Source of the DNA: an uncultured Parabacteroides sp.
GTDB taxonomy: Bacteria > Bacteroidota > Bacteroidia > Bacteroidales > Tannerellaceae
Assembly: GCA_937890135.1 (NCBI GenBank)
Contig: CALBYC010000172.1
Location: 1 to 18,509, forward strand
Length of the DNA stretch: 18,509 nucleotides
Direction of reading: 5' to 3'
A program made the translations under genes and the position numbers. Numbering within the stretch: position 1 is the stretch's first letter; each line of letters opens with the position of its first letter. The notes beneath the pieces are model-generated. The model was not told the origin of the DNA, did no database searches, and worked only from the letters and a program-made list of their open reading frames with translations. This document shows, one piece after another, positions 1 through 7,799 of the stretch.

Positions 1-422
1 ATGAAGCTCAACGCCAAGGACTTCTTCCCCCGAGGCGCTACCTTCACGGCAAGCGGGGAAGCGATAGACCAGAAAATGGCATGCGCGCAAGCGACACCAA
101 TTCTGGAAACCATCAACGTCGTATAGTTGGACGACACGGCCGACAGCACATGGCTGAGCGCAAACAAGGCGACCACGGAAAGCAGCAAACGCTTAAACTC
201 CACCTTCGACACCGACAGCATCAAAGGCAGAGAGGCGGCGGCTACCACCCAGGCATAAATCGTTATGAGGAGTCCCGCACGAGCTTCCGTTATATGGAAA
301 TCAGCAGCTATGTCCGTCAGCAAGCCTATCGGAACGAACTCCGATGTGTTGAAGATAAAAGCAGAAAAGGTCAAGCCGACAAGCGGCAACCATTGAGAAA
401 CAGTGTCACGAAGATGTACCAT
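1..422 (-). CDS. sotB: MFS sugar efflux transporter, SotB type (partial, N-terminal part)
   Basis: The minus strand stays open from an ATG at 422 to the window edge, giving 140 codons with no stop. It encodes the start of a 12-TM major facilitator protein of the SotB/YdeA family, inner-membrane exporters of sugars such as arabinose and of IPTG. Seen in the sequence: a first hydrophobic helix beginning WLPLVGLTFSAFIFNTSEF, then the family's FVPIGLLTDIA and a TIYAWVVA helix. After these come the LSHVLSAVSSNYTTL-like segment (read here as ALSHVLSAV) and SRIGVACAHAIFWSIASPL, the SotB signature around the third and fourth helices. An alternative upstream ATG at 444 runs into a stop after two codons, so 422 is the start. 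The gene is divergent from queC. The family call is strong; the transported sugar is unknown. The C-terminal two thirds lie outside the window. Confidence 0.88.
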   Translation of the reverse strand, partial: MVHLRDTVSQWLPLVGLTFSAFIFNTSEFVPIGLLTDIAADFHITEARAGLLITIYAWVVAAASLPLMLSVSKVEFKRLLLSVVALFALSHVLSAVSSNYTTLMVSRIGVACAHAIFWSIASPLAVKVAPRGKKSLALSF

Positions 423-453
423 GTTGTTCCAATTATTATTCCATAAAAATGCA

Positions 454-461
454 CAAAGATA
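454..461 (-). promoter_or_regulatory. Candidate -7 element of the sotB promoter
   Basis: The minus strand reads TATCTTTG here, an exact match to the Bacteroidetes -7 consensus TAnnTTTG, about 32 bases upstream of the sotB ATG. I see no convincing TTTG/TTG at -33, so this is only half a promoter by motif. Confidence 0.45.
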
Positions 462-474
462 TAATAAAATGGAG

Positions 475-502
475 TTTCGCATCCCGTTTTTATATACTTT
501 TG
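475..502 (+). promoter_or_regulatory. Candidate queC-queF promoter
   Basis: TACTTTTG at 495-502 matches TAnnTTTG exactly. A weak TTTC at 475-478 lies at roughly the -33 position, with 16 to 17 bases between, slightly short of the usual spacing near 20. Transcription would start near 509, leaving a leader of about 57 nt before the queC ATG. Confidence 0.5.
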
Positions 503-565
503 CAGTGAAAAGCGCAAAGCCTTTTCCGTGTGCTTGTCGAACCACGTATTAAAAACAAGATATTT

Positions 566-1243
566 ATGAAAAAAAGTAATGCTGCAATGGTCTGCTTCTC
601 TGGAGGACAAGACTCCACGACCTGCCTGTTTTGGGCGAAGAAGCATTTCTCAAGAGTGGAAGCCGTATGCTTCACTTATGGTCAAAAACATTCGAAAGAG
701 GTGGAAGTAGCTCGCCAAATAGCCGGCGACGCGGATGTCCCGTTCCAATTGCTGGACGTATCGCTCATCAGCCAGCTGGACCAGAATTGCTCGTTGGTAA
801 ACCCTCAGTTGGCAATGGACGAAGAAAAACCAGCCGATTCGTACCCCAACACGTTCGTCCCGGGCAGGAACATGGTGTTCCTGACATTCGCTGCGATCCT
901 CGCGCGCAGTAAAGGAATCTTCGACTTGGTCACTGGCGTTTCGGAAGCCGATTTCAGCGGCTATCCCGATTGCCGCGACACTTTCATCCGCTCTTTGAAC
1001 GTGACATTGAACCTGGCCATGGACGAACAGTTTGTCATCCACACGCCGCTGATGAACCGTGACAAAAGCGAAGTATGGGAACTGTCAGACCAGTTAGGCG
1101 TGTTCGACTTGGTTCGCACGCGCACGTTGACCTGCTACAACGGCATCATAGCCGATGGATGCGGGCATTGCCCGGCTTGCAAGTTACGCAAGCACGGCCT
1201 GGAAGAATACTTGAAAAGAAGAGGCTTGAAGGACAATCGCTAA
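566..1243 (+). CDS. queC: 7-cyano-7-deazaguanine (preQ0) synthase QueC
   Basis: QueC converts 7-carboxy-7-deazaguanine, ammonia and ATP to preQ0 in the cytoplasm, on the route to the tRNA wobble base queuosine. The protein has 225 residues. The N-terminal PP-loop SGGQDST (residues 12-18) binds ATP. FVPGRN (97-102) and SGYPDCR (131-137) are family motifs. The C-terminal zinc site is visible as Cys190, Cys199, Cys202 and Cys205 in CYNG...GCGHCPAC. The reading frame is open back to an ATG at 530, but the 12 extra residues (LVEPRIKNKIF and similar) have no family counterpart. The ATG at 566 places the PP-loop at the usual distance from the N-terminus. queF follows 21 bases downstream in the same direction, so the two are probably co-transcribed. 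QueD and QueE, needed for the earlier steps, are not in this window. Confidence 0.96.
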   Translation: MKKSNAAMVCFSGGQDSTTCLFWAKKHFSRVEAVCFTYGQKHSKEVEVARQIAGDADVPFQLLDVSLISQLDQNCSLVNPQLAMDEEKPADSYPNTFVPGRNMVFLTFAAILARSKGIFDLVTGVSEADFSGYPDCRDTFIRSLNVTLNLAMDEQFVIHTPLMNRDKSEVWELSDQLGVFDLVRTRTLTCYNGIIADGCGHCPACKLRKHGLEEYLKRRGLKDNR

Positions 1244-1264
1244 CCAACATAAAAGGACATCATA

Positions 1265-1729
1265 GTGGATACACGAAAAGAGGAAAACGAATTGCATCTG
1301 TTAGGTGCAAAAACACAATACAAACAAGATTACGCGCCCGAGGTATTGGAGGCATTCACCAACAAGCACCAAGGGAACGATTACTGGGTACGGTTCAATT
1401 GCCCGGAGTTCACCAGCTTGTGCCCCATCACAGGGCAACCGGACTTTGCCACCATCAACATCGACTACATACCGGACGTGAAAATGGTAGAAAGCAAAAG
1501 CTTGAAACTCTACCTCTTCAGCTTTCGTAACCACGGGGACTTCCATGAAGATTGCGTCAATATCATCATGAAAGACTTGATACGGCTCCTGGATCCGAAA
1601 TACATCGAAGTGACGGGCCTCTTCACCCCGCGAGGAGGCATCAGCATTTACCCGTATTGCAACTACGGAAGGCCGGGCACCAAATACGAGAAATTGGCAG
1701 AAGAAAGATTATTCAACCATAATCGATAA
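1265..1729 (+). CDS. queF: NADPH-dependent preQ0 reductase QueF (type I, short form)
   Basis: QueF reduces the nitrile of preQ0 to the primary amine preQ1 using two NADPH, the step directly after QueC. At 154 residues it is the unimodular YkvM-like form. The catalytic Cys53 sits in SLCPITGQPD with the general acid Asp60. The ESKSLK motif (76-81) and the His94-Glu95 substrate-binding pair in FRNHGDFHE are present. The call uses a GTG start at 1265, preceded by AAAAGGA about 8 bases upstream; no ATG lies between it and the conserved core in this frame. It follows queC by 21 bases. There is no obvious terminator between its stop and the rplU promoter. Confidence 0.96.
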   Translation: MDTRKEENELHLLGAKTQYKQDYAPEVLEAFTNKHQGNDYWVRFNCPEFTSLCPITGQPDFATINIDYIPDVKMVESKSLKLYLFSFRNHGDFHEDCVNIIMKDLIRLLDPKYIEVTGLFTPRGGISIYPYCNYGRPGTKYEKLAEERLFNHNR

Positions 1730-1744
1730 AAACAAGCAAAAAAA

Positions 1745-1775
1745 TTGTGCATTTGATAGGGAATCACTATATTTG
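1745..1775 (+). promoter_or_regulatory. rplU-rpmA promoter
   Basis: TTG at 1745-1747 is followed by 20 bases and then TATATTTG at 1768-1775, which fits the Bacteroidetes primary-sigma promoter (-33 TTTG/TTG, -7 TAnnTTTG). The predicted start is near 1782. This gives the ribosomal protein genes their own promoter even if queC-queF transcripts read through. Confidence 0.7.
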
Positions 1776-1781
1776 CACTCG

Positions 1782-1860
1782 ATTTTCCTCAGAAGGTAAA
1801 GAAGTAATGCCGAAAGCATTCACCTTCGGGTTCTAACCTGTTTAAATTCTAAAAAGACAG
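1782..1860 (+). ncRNA. Structured rplU leader (candidate r-protein autoregulatory element)
   Basis: The predicted 5' leader of about 79 nt contains two nested stems. GAAGGT (1792-1797) pairs with ACCTTC (1822-1827), and AATGC (1806-1810) pairs with GCATT (1816-1820) around a CGAAA loop. An eight-base one-sided bulge (1798-1805) separates them. A hairpin with a large asymmetric bulge directly before an r-protein gene is the usual form of an r-protein binding leader. The pairing is seen in the sequence; a regulatory role is inference. Confidence 0.45.
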
Positions 1861-2178
1861 ATGTACGTAGTTGTAGAAATTAACGGTCAGCAGTTCAAGG
1901 CTGAACAAGGGAAAAAGTTATTTGTTCACCACATTCAGAACGCTGAAAACGGTGCAGTTGTTGAATTCGACAAAGTCCTGTTGGTAGACAACAATGGCGA
2001 TGTTAAAGTAGGCGCTCCAGTTGTAGAAGGCGCAAAAGTAGTATGTGAAGTTGTTTCTCCGTTGGTAAAAGGCGATAAAGTCTTGATTTTCCACAAGAAA
2101 AGAAGAAAAGGTTATCGTAAACTGAACGGTCATCGTCAACAGTTCACAGAAGTTTTAATCAAAGAAGTTGTTGCTTAA
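1861..2178 (+). CDS. rplU: 50S ribosomal protein L21
   Basis: L21 (bL21) binds 23S rRNA in the large ribosomal subunit. The protein has 105 residues, the normal length. It opens with the family's MYVVVEINGQQFKAEQGKKL and carries the basic RNA-binding stretch FHKKRRKGYRKLNGHRQ near the C-terminus. It is followed after 21 bases by rpmA, the near-universal pairing for these two genes. It has its own promoter and a structured leader upstream. The start is fixed by alignment with the family. Confidence 0.98.
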   Translation: MYVVVEINGQQFKAEQGKKLFVHHIQNAENGAVVEFDKVLLVDNNGDVKVGAPVVEGAKVVCEVVSPLVKGDKVLIFHKKRRKGYRKLNGHRQQFTEVLIKEVVA

Positions 2179-2199
2179 CTTAAAAAGGAGTAAAAAGAA

Positions 2200-2466
2200 A
2201 TGGCACATAAGAAAGGTGTTGGTAGTTCTAAGAACGGCCGTGAGTCAGAAAGCAAACGATTAGGCGTTAAATTGTTCGGTGGTGAAATCGCAAAAGCAGG
2301 AAACATCATCGTTCGCCAAAGAGGAACAGTTCATCATCCGGGTGAGAATGTAGGCATAGGTAAAGACCATACTTTATTTGCTTTGGTTGATGGTGTCGTA
2401 ACATTCCGCAAAGGAAAAGAAAATCGCTCTTTTGTTTCTATAAAAGAGATTAAAGCTGAAGCTTAA
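2200..2466 (+). CDS. rpmA: 50S ribosomal protein L27
   Basis: L27 (bL27) lies near the peptidyl-transferase centre of the 50S subunit, with its N-terminal tail reaching the tRNA acceptor ends. The protein has 88 residues and starts MAHKKGVGSSKNGRES. It has no N-terminal extension of the kind that Firmicutes remove with the Prp protease. The RQRGT..HPGENVG core is present. It is unusual here in having a strong Shine-Dalgarno sequence, AAGGAG at 2185-2190, nine bases before the ATG. It is the last gene of the unit and is followed by a hairpin terminator. Confidence 0.98.
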   Translation: MAHKKGVGSSKNGRESESKRLGVKLFGGEIAKAGNIIVRQRGTVHHPGENVGIGKDHTLFALVDGVVTFRKGKENRSFVSIKEIKAEA

Positions 2467-2486
2467 ATATAGGCATCGAAAAAAAC

Positions 2487-2523
2487 AAAAGGTTCGCCCT
2501 CCAAATAGAGCGAACCTTTTTTA
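2487..2523 (+). terminator. Rho-independent terminator after rpmA
   Basis: GGTTCGC (2491-2497) pairs with GCGAACC (2510-2516). The stem is extended by AAAA on the left arm and TTTT on the right, and a run of T follows. The A-rich left flank means it could also stop minus-strand transcripts. Confidence 0.88.
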
Positions 2524-2600
2524 TTTTCCTTTCCCTGCCATGCAAAAGCTCAGACAATCCCCCGCAACAGGTCCAATACATAATTTCATCCTGTTTCTTA

Positions 2601-2633
2601 TTTAAAAGGGGCATATCCCGAAGAATACGCCCC
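2601..2633 (-). terminator. Rho-independent terminator after susD
   Basis: On the minus strand GGGGCGTAT pairs with ATATGCCCC (one G-U pair) around an eight-base loop, then TTTTAAA follows. It lies about 40 bases downstream of the susD stop. The plus strand between the two facing terminators (2524-2600) holds nothing I can identify. Confidence 0.85.
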
Positions 2634-2674
2634 AAAACAACTTAAATAATACTTAAAAGAAAAAATCGAATCAA

Positions 2675-4333
2675 TTATTGGCCGCTGAACGGATTCTGGT
2701 CAGACTGACTGATCGCTTCATTGTTTGTCAATTCCAATTCAGGAATCTGATTGATGAAACGATAGTCGTTAGAAGCCAAAGTACCTACAGGCTGTGCGTC
2801 GGATCCATTATAGCCATCCAAATAAAGCATAGCATAAGAGAAATGGCCAGCAGGATTTGTAGCAGATGCCGCATAACGAACTAAAGGTTTTTGCAAACGG
2901 AGCAAGTCGTATGTACCTGTCACACCTTCGCCTAACAGCTCTTTACGACGTTCGATGTAAATTGCTTCCAATAAATCGCCTTTAGTTGTCGTAGTGGTAG
3001 GTTTGGACACCTCGCGGGCAATCTGCAGTCTGTTCAAGTCAGCCAAAGCCTCGGCCGTTTTACCCAAGTTAGCTTCCGCTTCCGCCATAATCAACAACAT
3101 CTCAGCGCTACGCATCAATGAAACTTCAGGATAAGTATGTCCCTGAGGAGCTCCATTCGCATCACCATAATATTTAAACTTGTTGTATGCCCATTTGGCT
3201 TTCACTTCCACGTCACCGTTGGCTGTACGATGCCAGAACATAACGGTTTTTTCGTCTTCATCCGTCACACCTTCGGTTTTCGTACATTTTGTACCTCGGT
3301 AATCCGTATCATCGAACAAATCCACATACTGCTGGTCCACGAAGAAATTGATGAAGCTATAAATTGGACCTTGTGTCATGCCTTCACCGTAACTTGGGTC
3401 TTGATTGTACCACAAGTTAAATATCGTGTTAGTACTGATATTCGTCACATTGGTAAACTTCACACCCCAAACCAACTCCGGATTATTATCAGTCATCATA
3501 TTGTCGAAACCACTGCACCACTCGGCTTTGCTCATCAAAGAATGATTGTCATACACACTCTTGGCGGCAGCATAGGCATTGTCCCAATCCCCCATAACTT
3601 GGTATGCACGTGCCAAATAACCGTTAGCAACTTCGGAATTCACCTGCCATTTTTCCGTCCTATTGAAAGAAGACAACAAAGAGGCACCTTCTTTCAGGTC
3701 GGAAACAACTTGCCGGTATCCTTCTTCGACCGTAGAGAAGCCTTTTGAAACAGGGTCGGAAGAGCTGGTGCGCAAGATAACGCCACGCTTGTCCTTGGCA
3801 ATTGCATAAGTCTGCTGGTAGGTAGTCAACAATATGAAATAACTCATTCCTCGCAAAGTCAAAGCCTGTCCTTTCAACTGCTGCTTTTCAATCTCTGTTC
3901 CTGTCGCATTAGGAAGCGCATCGATGATGACATTACACTGGTTGATGATCTTATAGAAGTTTGTCCAAATACGCTTTGCATACACGCCGTTGGAACGTGT
4001 GCGATCCGGAGCATAATAGTTGGCATCTTCCTGAGAACCACCGTAGTTTTTGAAACAAACTATGTCAGCGCCGGAAGCATCAAACCAAGTAGCCAAACCG
4101 GAAACACCCGCATAACAAATATCATTCTGGCTACCCTTTGCATCTTCACCGCCCATCAACGCATAGTGATAAGCAGACCTCAACGCCATATTCAGACCCG
4201 TCGTGCTGGAAAGGATGACCTCCTCATCCACATCAACAGAAGAACGAGTTGTCAAGTCATCGTTACAGTTGGTCAACGATAAGGCAAGAAGAGCAACTGT
4301 TATATATTTTACTGATCTATATATCTTTTTCAT
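2675..4333 (-). CDS. SusD/RagB-family glycan- or nutrient-binding outer-membrane lipoprotein
   Basis: SusD-like lipoproteins form the surface lid over their SusC partner and capture oligosaccharides or other nutrients. The protein has 552 residues. The signal peptide ends in a lipobox-like LTN-Cys (Cys23), followed by Asn-Asp-Asp, which resembles the acidic Bacteroidetes lipoprotein export signal for surface display. The family's helical TPR-like scaffold is recognisable: ALRSAYHYAL near the N-terminus, GQALTLRGMSYFILL around residue 155, NGYLARAYQVMGDWDNAY around 235, and LMRSAEMLLIMAEAEANLG around 400. ERRKELLGEG and YRFINQIPELEL near the end are also typical. It starts 15 bases after the susC stop, with a weak AAGAG before the ATG, and is the last gene before a terminator. 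The substrate cannot be read from the sequence. Confidence 0.95.
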   Translation of the reverse strand: MKKIYRSVKYITVALLALSLTNCNDDLTTRSSVDVDEEVILSSTTGLNMALRSAYHYALMGGEDAKGSQNDICYAGVSGLATWFDASGADIVCFKNYGGSQEDANYYAPDRTRSNGVYAKRIWTNFYKIINQCNVIIDALPNATGTEIEKQQLKGQALTLRGMSYFILLTTYQQTYAIAKDKRGVILRTSSSDPVSKGFSTVEEGYRQVVSDLKEGASLLSSFNRTEKWQVNSEVANGYLARAYQVMGDWDNAYAAAKSVYDNHSLMSKAEWCSGFDNMMTDNNPELVWGVKFTNVTNISTNTIFNLWYNQDPSYGEGMTQGPIYSFINFFVDQQYVDLFDDTDYRGTKCTKTEGVTDEDEKTVMFWHRTANGDVEVKAKWAYNKFKYYGDANGAPQGHTYPEVSLMRSAEMLLIMAEAEANLGKTAEALADLNRLQIAREVSKPTTTTTKGDLLEAIYIERRKELLGEGVTGTYDLLRLQKPLVRYAASATNPAGHFSYAMLYLDGYNGSDAQPVGTLASNDYRFINQIPELELTNNEAISQSDQNPFSGQ

Positions 4334-4348
4334 ATCTCTTATAATGCT

Positions 4349-7300
4349 TTAGAATGTAACTTGAATGCCTGCCATATAAATACGCCTTGAACCCTGTACG
4401 CCATTATCGGTATCTGCATTGCCATTGTAGTTGTTGCCGGTCAGACCTGTTTCTGGTTCTGTATGGCGTTTAGCAGCAGCACCGAGTGTCCACAAGTTGT
4501 CACCTGACAAATAAACGCGAGCATTGGAGATACCCACCTTGCGAGTCAATTGATGCGGCAATGTATATCCAAATGTCAAGTTTCTCAAACGCCAGAAGTC
4601 ATTCTTGAACAAGTAGAAATCCGAGTTACGTCGAGTATCGCCATAGTTGGAAGCCGACCAACGTGGGAATTCTGCGTTGTCGCCCGGCTTCTTCCACACT
4701 TTCCCTTCAACCAAGTCCTGAATAATACCAACACCGTCCCGGACTGTAGTACGTTCCAAATACTGGTAGTCCCACATATAAGAGCCAAATGACGCATACC
4801 ACATGAATGACAAATCAAAATCCTTATATTTAAACGTATTGGTCAATGAGCCGAATACAGTAGGGATAGCCGTGCCACACCACTGGTAGTCATTAACAGT
4901 CACATCAGAATATTTTTCAGTTGTTTTCCATCCACCATTACCATCTTGGATCCAATAACGCATATTCCCGTTTTCAGGATTGACACCGGCATTCTTAACC
5001 ATGTAGAATTCAAAGATGGAGTGACCTTCGTCCAACTTATATCCAGCACCACGGCTTGAATATGTATAAGCACCATCAGGCAAGTAAGTTACTTCATTCT
5101 TCAATGTAGAGACATTAAAGTCCACATTCCATTGGAAGTCTTTTGTCTTGACAGCGGTAGCACCCAATGTGATTTCAACGCCACGGTTACGGATATTACC
5201 TAAATTGGTATTATACCCGTTTGCATCACCAATCTGGGCAGACAACGGAAGTTGTTTATAATATAGCAAGTCTTTCGAGTTGCGAGTATAGAACTCAACC
5301 GTACCATTCAAACGATTCCAGAAAGAGAAGTCCACGGCAACGTTATATTGTTCGTTCTTTTCCCACTTCAAATCCGGAGTAGCCATCGTCTTCGGTTTGT
5401 AACCAGCCTGGCCATACAAGGGGTTTGACTTGTAATAACCTTGGTAGGCATACAGGATTTCCTCATCTGTAGACGTGTAACCACTGCTTGTATTACGAGG
5501 AATCAACTTGTCATTACCGGAAGTACCATAGCTTCCACGGATAGACAAATTGTCAATCCATGTCTGGTCCTCCAAGAATTTCTCCTTGGAGATTCGCCAT
5601 GAAGCGCCAACCGAGAAGAAGTTGCCCCAACGGCTGTCCGGATGGAAACGAGAAGAACCATCACGACGCATAGATGCAGACAAGTAATACTTGTTCATGT
5701 AATTGTAATCAATCTTTCCAAAGAATGACAACAACGTATAACGGTTACGCCATGACTTCGTTTCCCAATTGGAAGTGGTAGAAGACAATTCATATTGATC
5801 CATCTGCATGATTCCTTCACCATATGCATAGTCATAAGTCTTGTTGTAGGAATATAACTCATGACCCAGCATCACGTTGAATGTGTTATCACCAAAGGTC
5901 TTGTCCCAATTCAAAATGTTGTTCCAAGTCAAAGACGTTGTTCTCCAATTCGTGCGCGAAGCGGAGCCACCGGATGTCTTGACAGTCACACCGTAAGGTT
6001 TCATCTGGCCTTCACCATGGATGGCGGAATCATAAGTATATTTGCTTCGGGTAATGTCATCCAAGTTGACAGCCGTCTTGAACTTCAAATCAAACGGCAA
6101 TTTGAAATCTGCGAAGTAATGGGCTGTCACCATATTGCCGTCATAGTTCTCAAAATTATCATCATTTGGGTTGTTCCAGTAATCTCCCGAGTTGTTCAGC
6201 ACATGGATGCCAAAGAAGTTTGCACTGTTCTCAGCGAAATCATAAATACGTTCTCCCGTCTTTTGAGAAGTATACCATGCCGTATTGTCTTCATTTCTCA
6301 ACCACGGAGAGTTCAAAGTGTTCGAGAATACCAAGGCACGGTTGGCTCCGGAATTATTCTGGCGATAATAAGAATAAGCCAGACTACCGCCCATTTGCAA
6401 CCAGTTCGTGATTTCGCTCGTTACATTCGCACGGAAAGAATAACGCTTGTAATACTGATGGTTGGCATAACCTTTGTCATCCAAGAATGAAAGGGATGTG
6501 AAATATTGGGTCTTTCCGTTCTCGGTCGCACCGCTCAAGTCGATTCCATAGTCTTGGCGCAACTTGCGGGAGAACACAGCACCGTACCAATCGTAATCGC
6601 TCTTGTCCCAAACCATTTCCAAATCAGGATTCACATAACAATTGCCGTTACCATCGTGCAACACATAGTTAGAAGCATCGCCAGTCCACTTAAACGGAGT
6701 CACATAGACGGTTTCGCCGTTTGAATTGATACGCGGGTTAACCATGTGCCCCAAAACAGTCTGTGAGGCATAGTCTCCTGCTGCTTGCGAGTCCAAACCT
6801 TCCAAGTAATATTTATCGTTATAAATGGCTTGCCAAGTATTTGTCAATTGTTGATAAGGGTCAGCCTTAACCGGGTTCTTCACCGCATTGTCAGAAGTAC
6901 CCCAAGAACCACGGAAGTTGATGGTTGGCTTGCCGGCCTTACCTTTCTTCGTTGTCACTACAACCACACCATTGGCGGCACGAGAACCATACAAGGAAGA
7001 AGCTGCCGCATCCTTCAACACTGTCATGGACTCAATGTCGGAAGGAGCAATCGTATTCAAATTGCCATCGTAAGGCATGCCATCCACGATAATCAACGGA
7101 GTAGACTGCCCGGACATAGAACTGATACCACGTATTTGGATACGTGTTTCACCGCCCGGATTACCTTCGTTGTTCGAAACGTTCACACCGGCACTCATAC
7201 CTTGCAATGCCTCCGCGAAACCCGTACCGGAAATCTTTTCCAACTGCTCGGACTTAACTACACTGGCTGAACCAGTGAAAGAAGATTTCTTGGCAGTGCC

Positions 7301-7693
7301 ATAAGCAACGACTACCACTTCATCCAAGTCCTGTGAATCACTCTGCAATTGTACATTAACCGCACCATGTCCGCTCCAAACGACTTCCTGCGTTTCATAT
7401 CCCACATAAGAAATCTGGAGAATAGCACCTTTCTTTACGCCAGGAATGGTAAACTTGCCATCCATGTCGGTTACTGTCCCATTGGTCGTACCTTTCACGA
7501 CTACAGAAGCTCCTATCACGGGGCCCATTTCATCTGTCACTACACCTGTCACAGAGCCATCACTCTGGTTGACTTCAGGCAAACTTTTCTCCATAATACC
7601 GCTGTTGGATTCTGCATATGCACTGCTGATAGAGCCGACCATAAGCAAAGACAACAGCATCCTTGAAGTAAAAGGCGTCTTCACGTAATCCAT
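4349..7693 (-). CDS. SusC/RagA-family TonB-linked outer-membrane transporter
   Basis: This 1114-residue protein imports the ligand captured by the SusD partner across the outer membrane, powered by TonB-ExbBD. It has a cleavable signal peptide (about 1-27, ending AYA). A carboxypeptidase-regulatory-like domain follows at about 47-117 (GVVTDEMGPVIGASVVVKGT...GYETQEV). The TonB-box region is DEVVVVAYGT (124-133). The plug domain spans about 140-255 and includes the SusC hallmarks RIQIRGISS, PLIIVDGMP, DIESMTVLKDAAASSLYGSR and ANGVVVVTTKKG. The rest is a beta barrel ending in the aromatic C-terminus GIQVTF. The length is normal for classical SusC. No ECF sigma or anti-sigma gene lies next to it, and the protein lacks an STN domain, so FecI/FecR-type control is not expected. 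The first protein residues have a charged start followed by a hydrophobic core from MLLSLLMVG. Confidence 0.97.
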   Translation of the reverse strand: MDYVKTPFTSRMLLSLLMVGSISSAYAESNSGIMEKSLPEVNQSDGSVTGVVTDEMGPVIGASVVVKGTTNGTVTDMDGKFTIPGVKKGAILQISYVGYETQEVVWSGHGAVNVQLQSDSQDLDEVVVVAYGTAKKSSFTGSASVVKSEQLEKISGTGFAEALQGMSAGVNVSNNEGNPGGETRIQIRGISSMSGQSTPLIIVDGMPYDGNLNTIAPSDIESMTVLKDAAASSLYGSRAANGVVVVTTKKGKAGKPTINFRGSWGTSDNAVKNPVKADPYQQLTNTWQAIYNDKYYLEGLDSQAAGDYASQTVLGHMVNPRINSNGETVYVTPFKWTGDASNYVLHDGNGNCYVNPDLEMVWDKSDYDWYGAVFSRKLRQDYGIDLSGATENGKTQYFTSLSFLDDKGYANHQYYKRYSFRANVTSEITNWLQMGGSLAYSYYRQNNSGANRALVFSNTLNSPWLRNEDNTAWYTSQKTGERIYDFAENSANFFGIHVLNNSGDYWNNPNDDNFENYDGNMVTAHYFADFKLPFDLKFKTAVNLDDITRSKYTYDSAIHGEGQMKPYGVTVKTSGGSASRTNWRTTSLTWNNILNWDKTFGDNTFNVMLGHELYSYNKTYDYAYGEGIMQMDQYELSSTTSNWETKSWRNRYTLLSFFGKIDYNYMNKYYLSASMRRDGSSRFHPDSRWGNFFSVGASWRISKEKFLEDQTWIDNLSIRGSYGTSGNDKLIPRNTSSGYTSTDEEILYAYQGYYKSNPLYGQAGYKPKTMATPDLKWEKNEQYNVAVDFSFWNRLNGTVEFYTRNSKDLLYYKQLPLSAQIGDANGYNTNLGNIRNRGVEITLGATAVKTKDFQWNVDFNVSTLKNEVTYLPDGAYTYSSRGAGYKLDEGHSIFEFYMVKNAGVNPENGNMRYWIQDGNGGWKTTEKYSDVTVNDYQWCGTAIPTVFGSLTNTFKYKDFDLSFMWYASFGSYMWDYQYLERTTVRDGVGIIQDLVEGKVWKKPGDNAEFPRWSASNYGDTRRNSDFYLFKNDFWRLRNLTFGYTLPHQLTRKVGISNARVYLSGDNLWTLGAAAKRHTEPETGLTGNNYNGNADTDNGVQGSRRIYMAGIQVTF

Positions 7694-7711
7694 AACTACT
7701 TGTAATTATTT

Positions 7712-7727
7712 AATCTAACTTTAGATT
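7712..7727. repeat. Short inverted repeat in the susC leader
   Basis: AATCTAA and TTAGATT flank two bases. A second overlapping pair in the leader, TTTAG...CTAAA on the minus strand (about 7724-7738), could form an alternative hairpin. Both lie between the predicted susC transcription start and the ATG. Whether they act as RNA structures or operator sites is unknown. Confidence 0.4.
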
Positions 7728-7799
7728 TAGTAAACCTAAACTAATCTTTTATTTGTTTGTCCAATATCAATCCTAACAGTCCATCGTTCTAATCGGCTA

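Noticed and set aside
81..446. Plus-strand open frame of 121 codons
   Set aside because: Composition is very Arg/Gln/His-rich with no domain, and it lies antisense to the SotB gene.
503..565. Possible preQ1 riboswitch in the queC leader
   Set aside because: Queuosine genes can carry one, but I could not find the short hairpin with the A-rich pseudoknot tail expected of preQ1-I, and the leader is too short for the larger class.
530..565. Upstream ATG of the queC frame as the start
   Set aside because: The 12 extra residues have no family counterpart; the ATG at 566 gives the usual N-terminus.
3137..3748. Plus-strand open frame of 203 codons opposite susD
   Set aside because: Antisense shadow of a well-supported SusD gene; no recognisable protein features.
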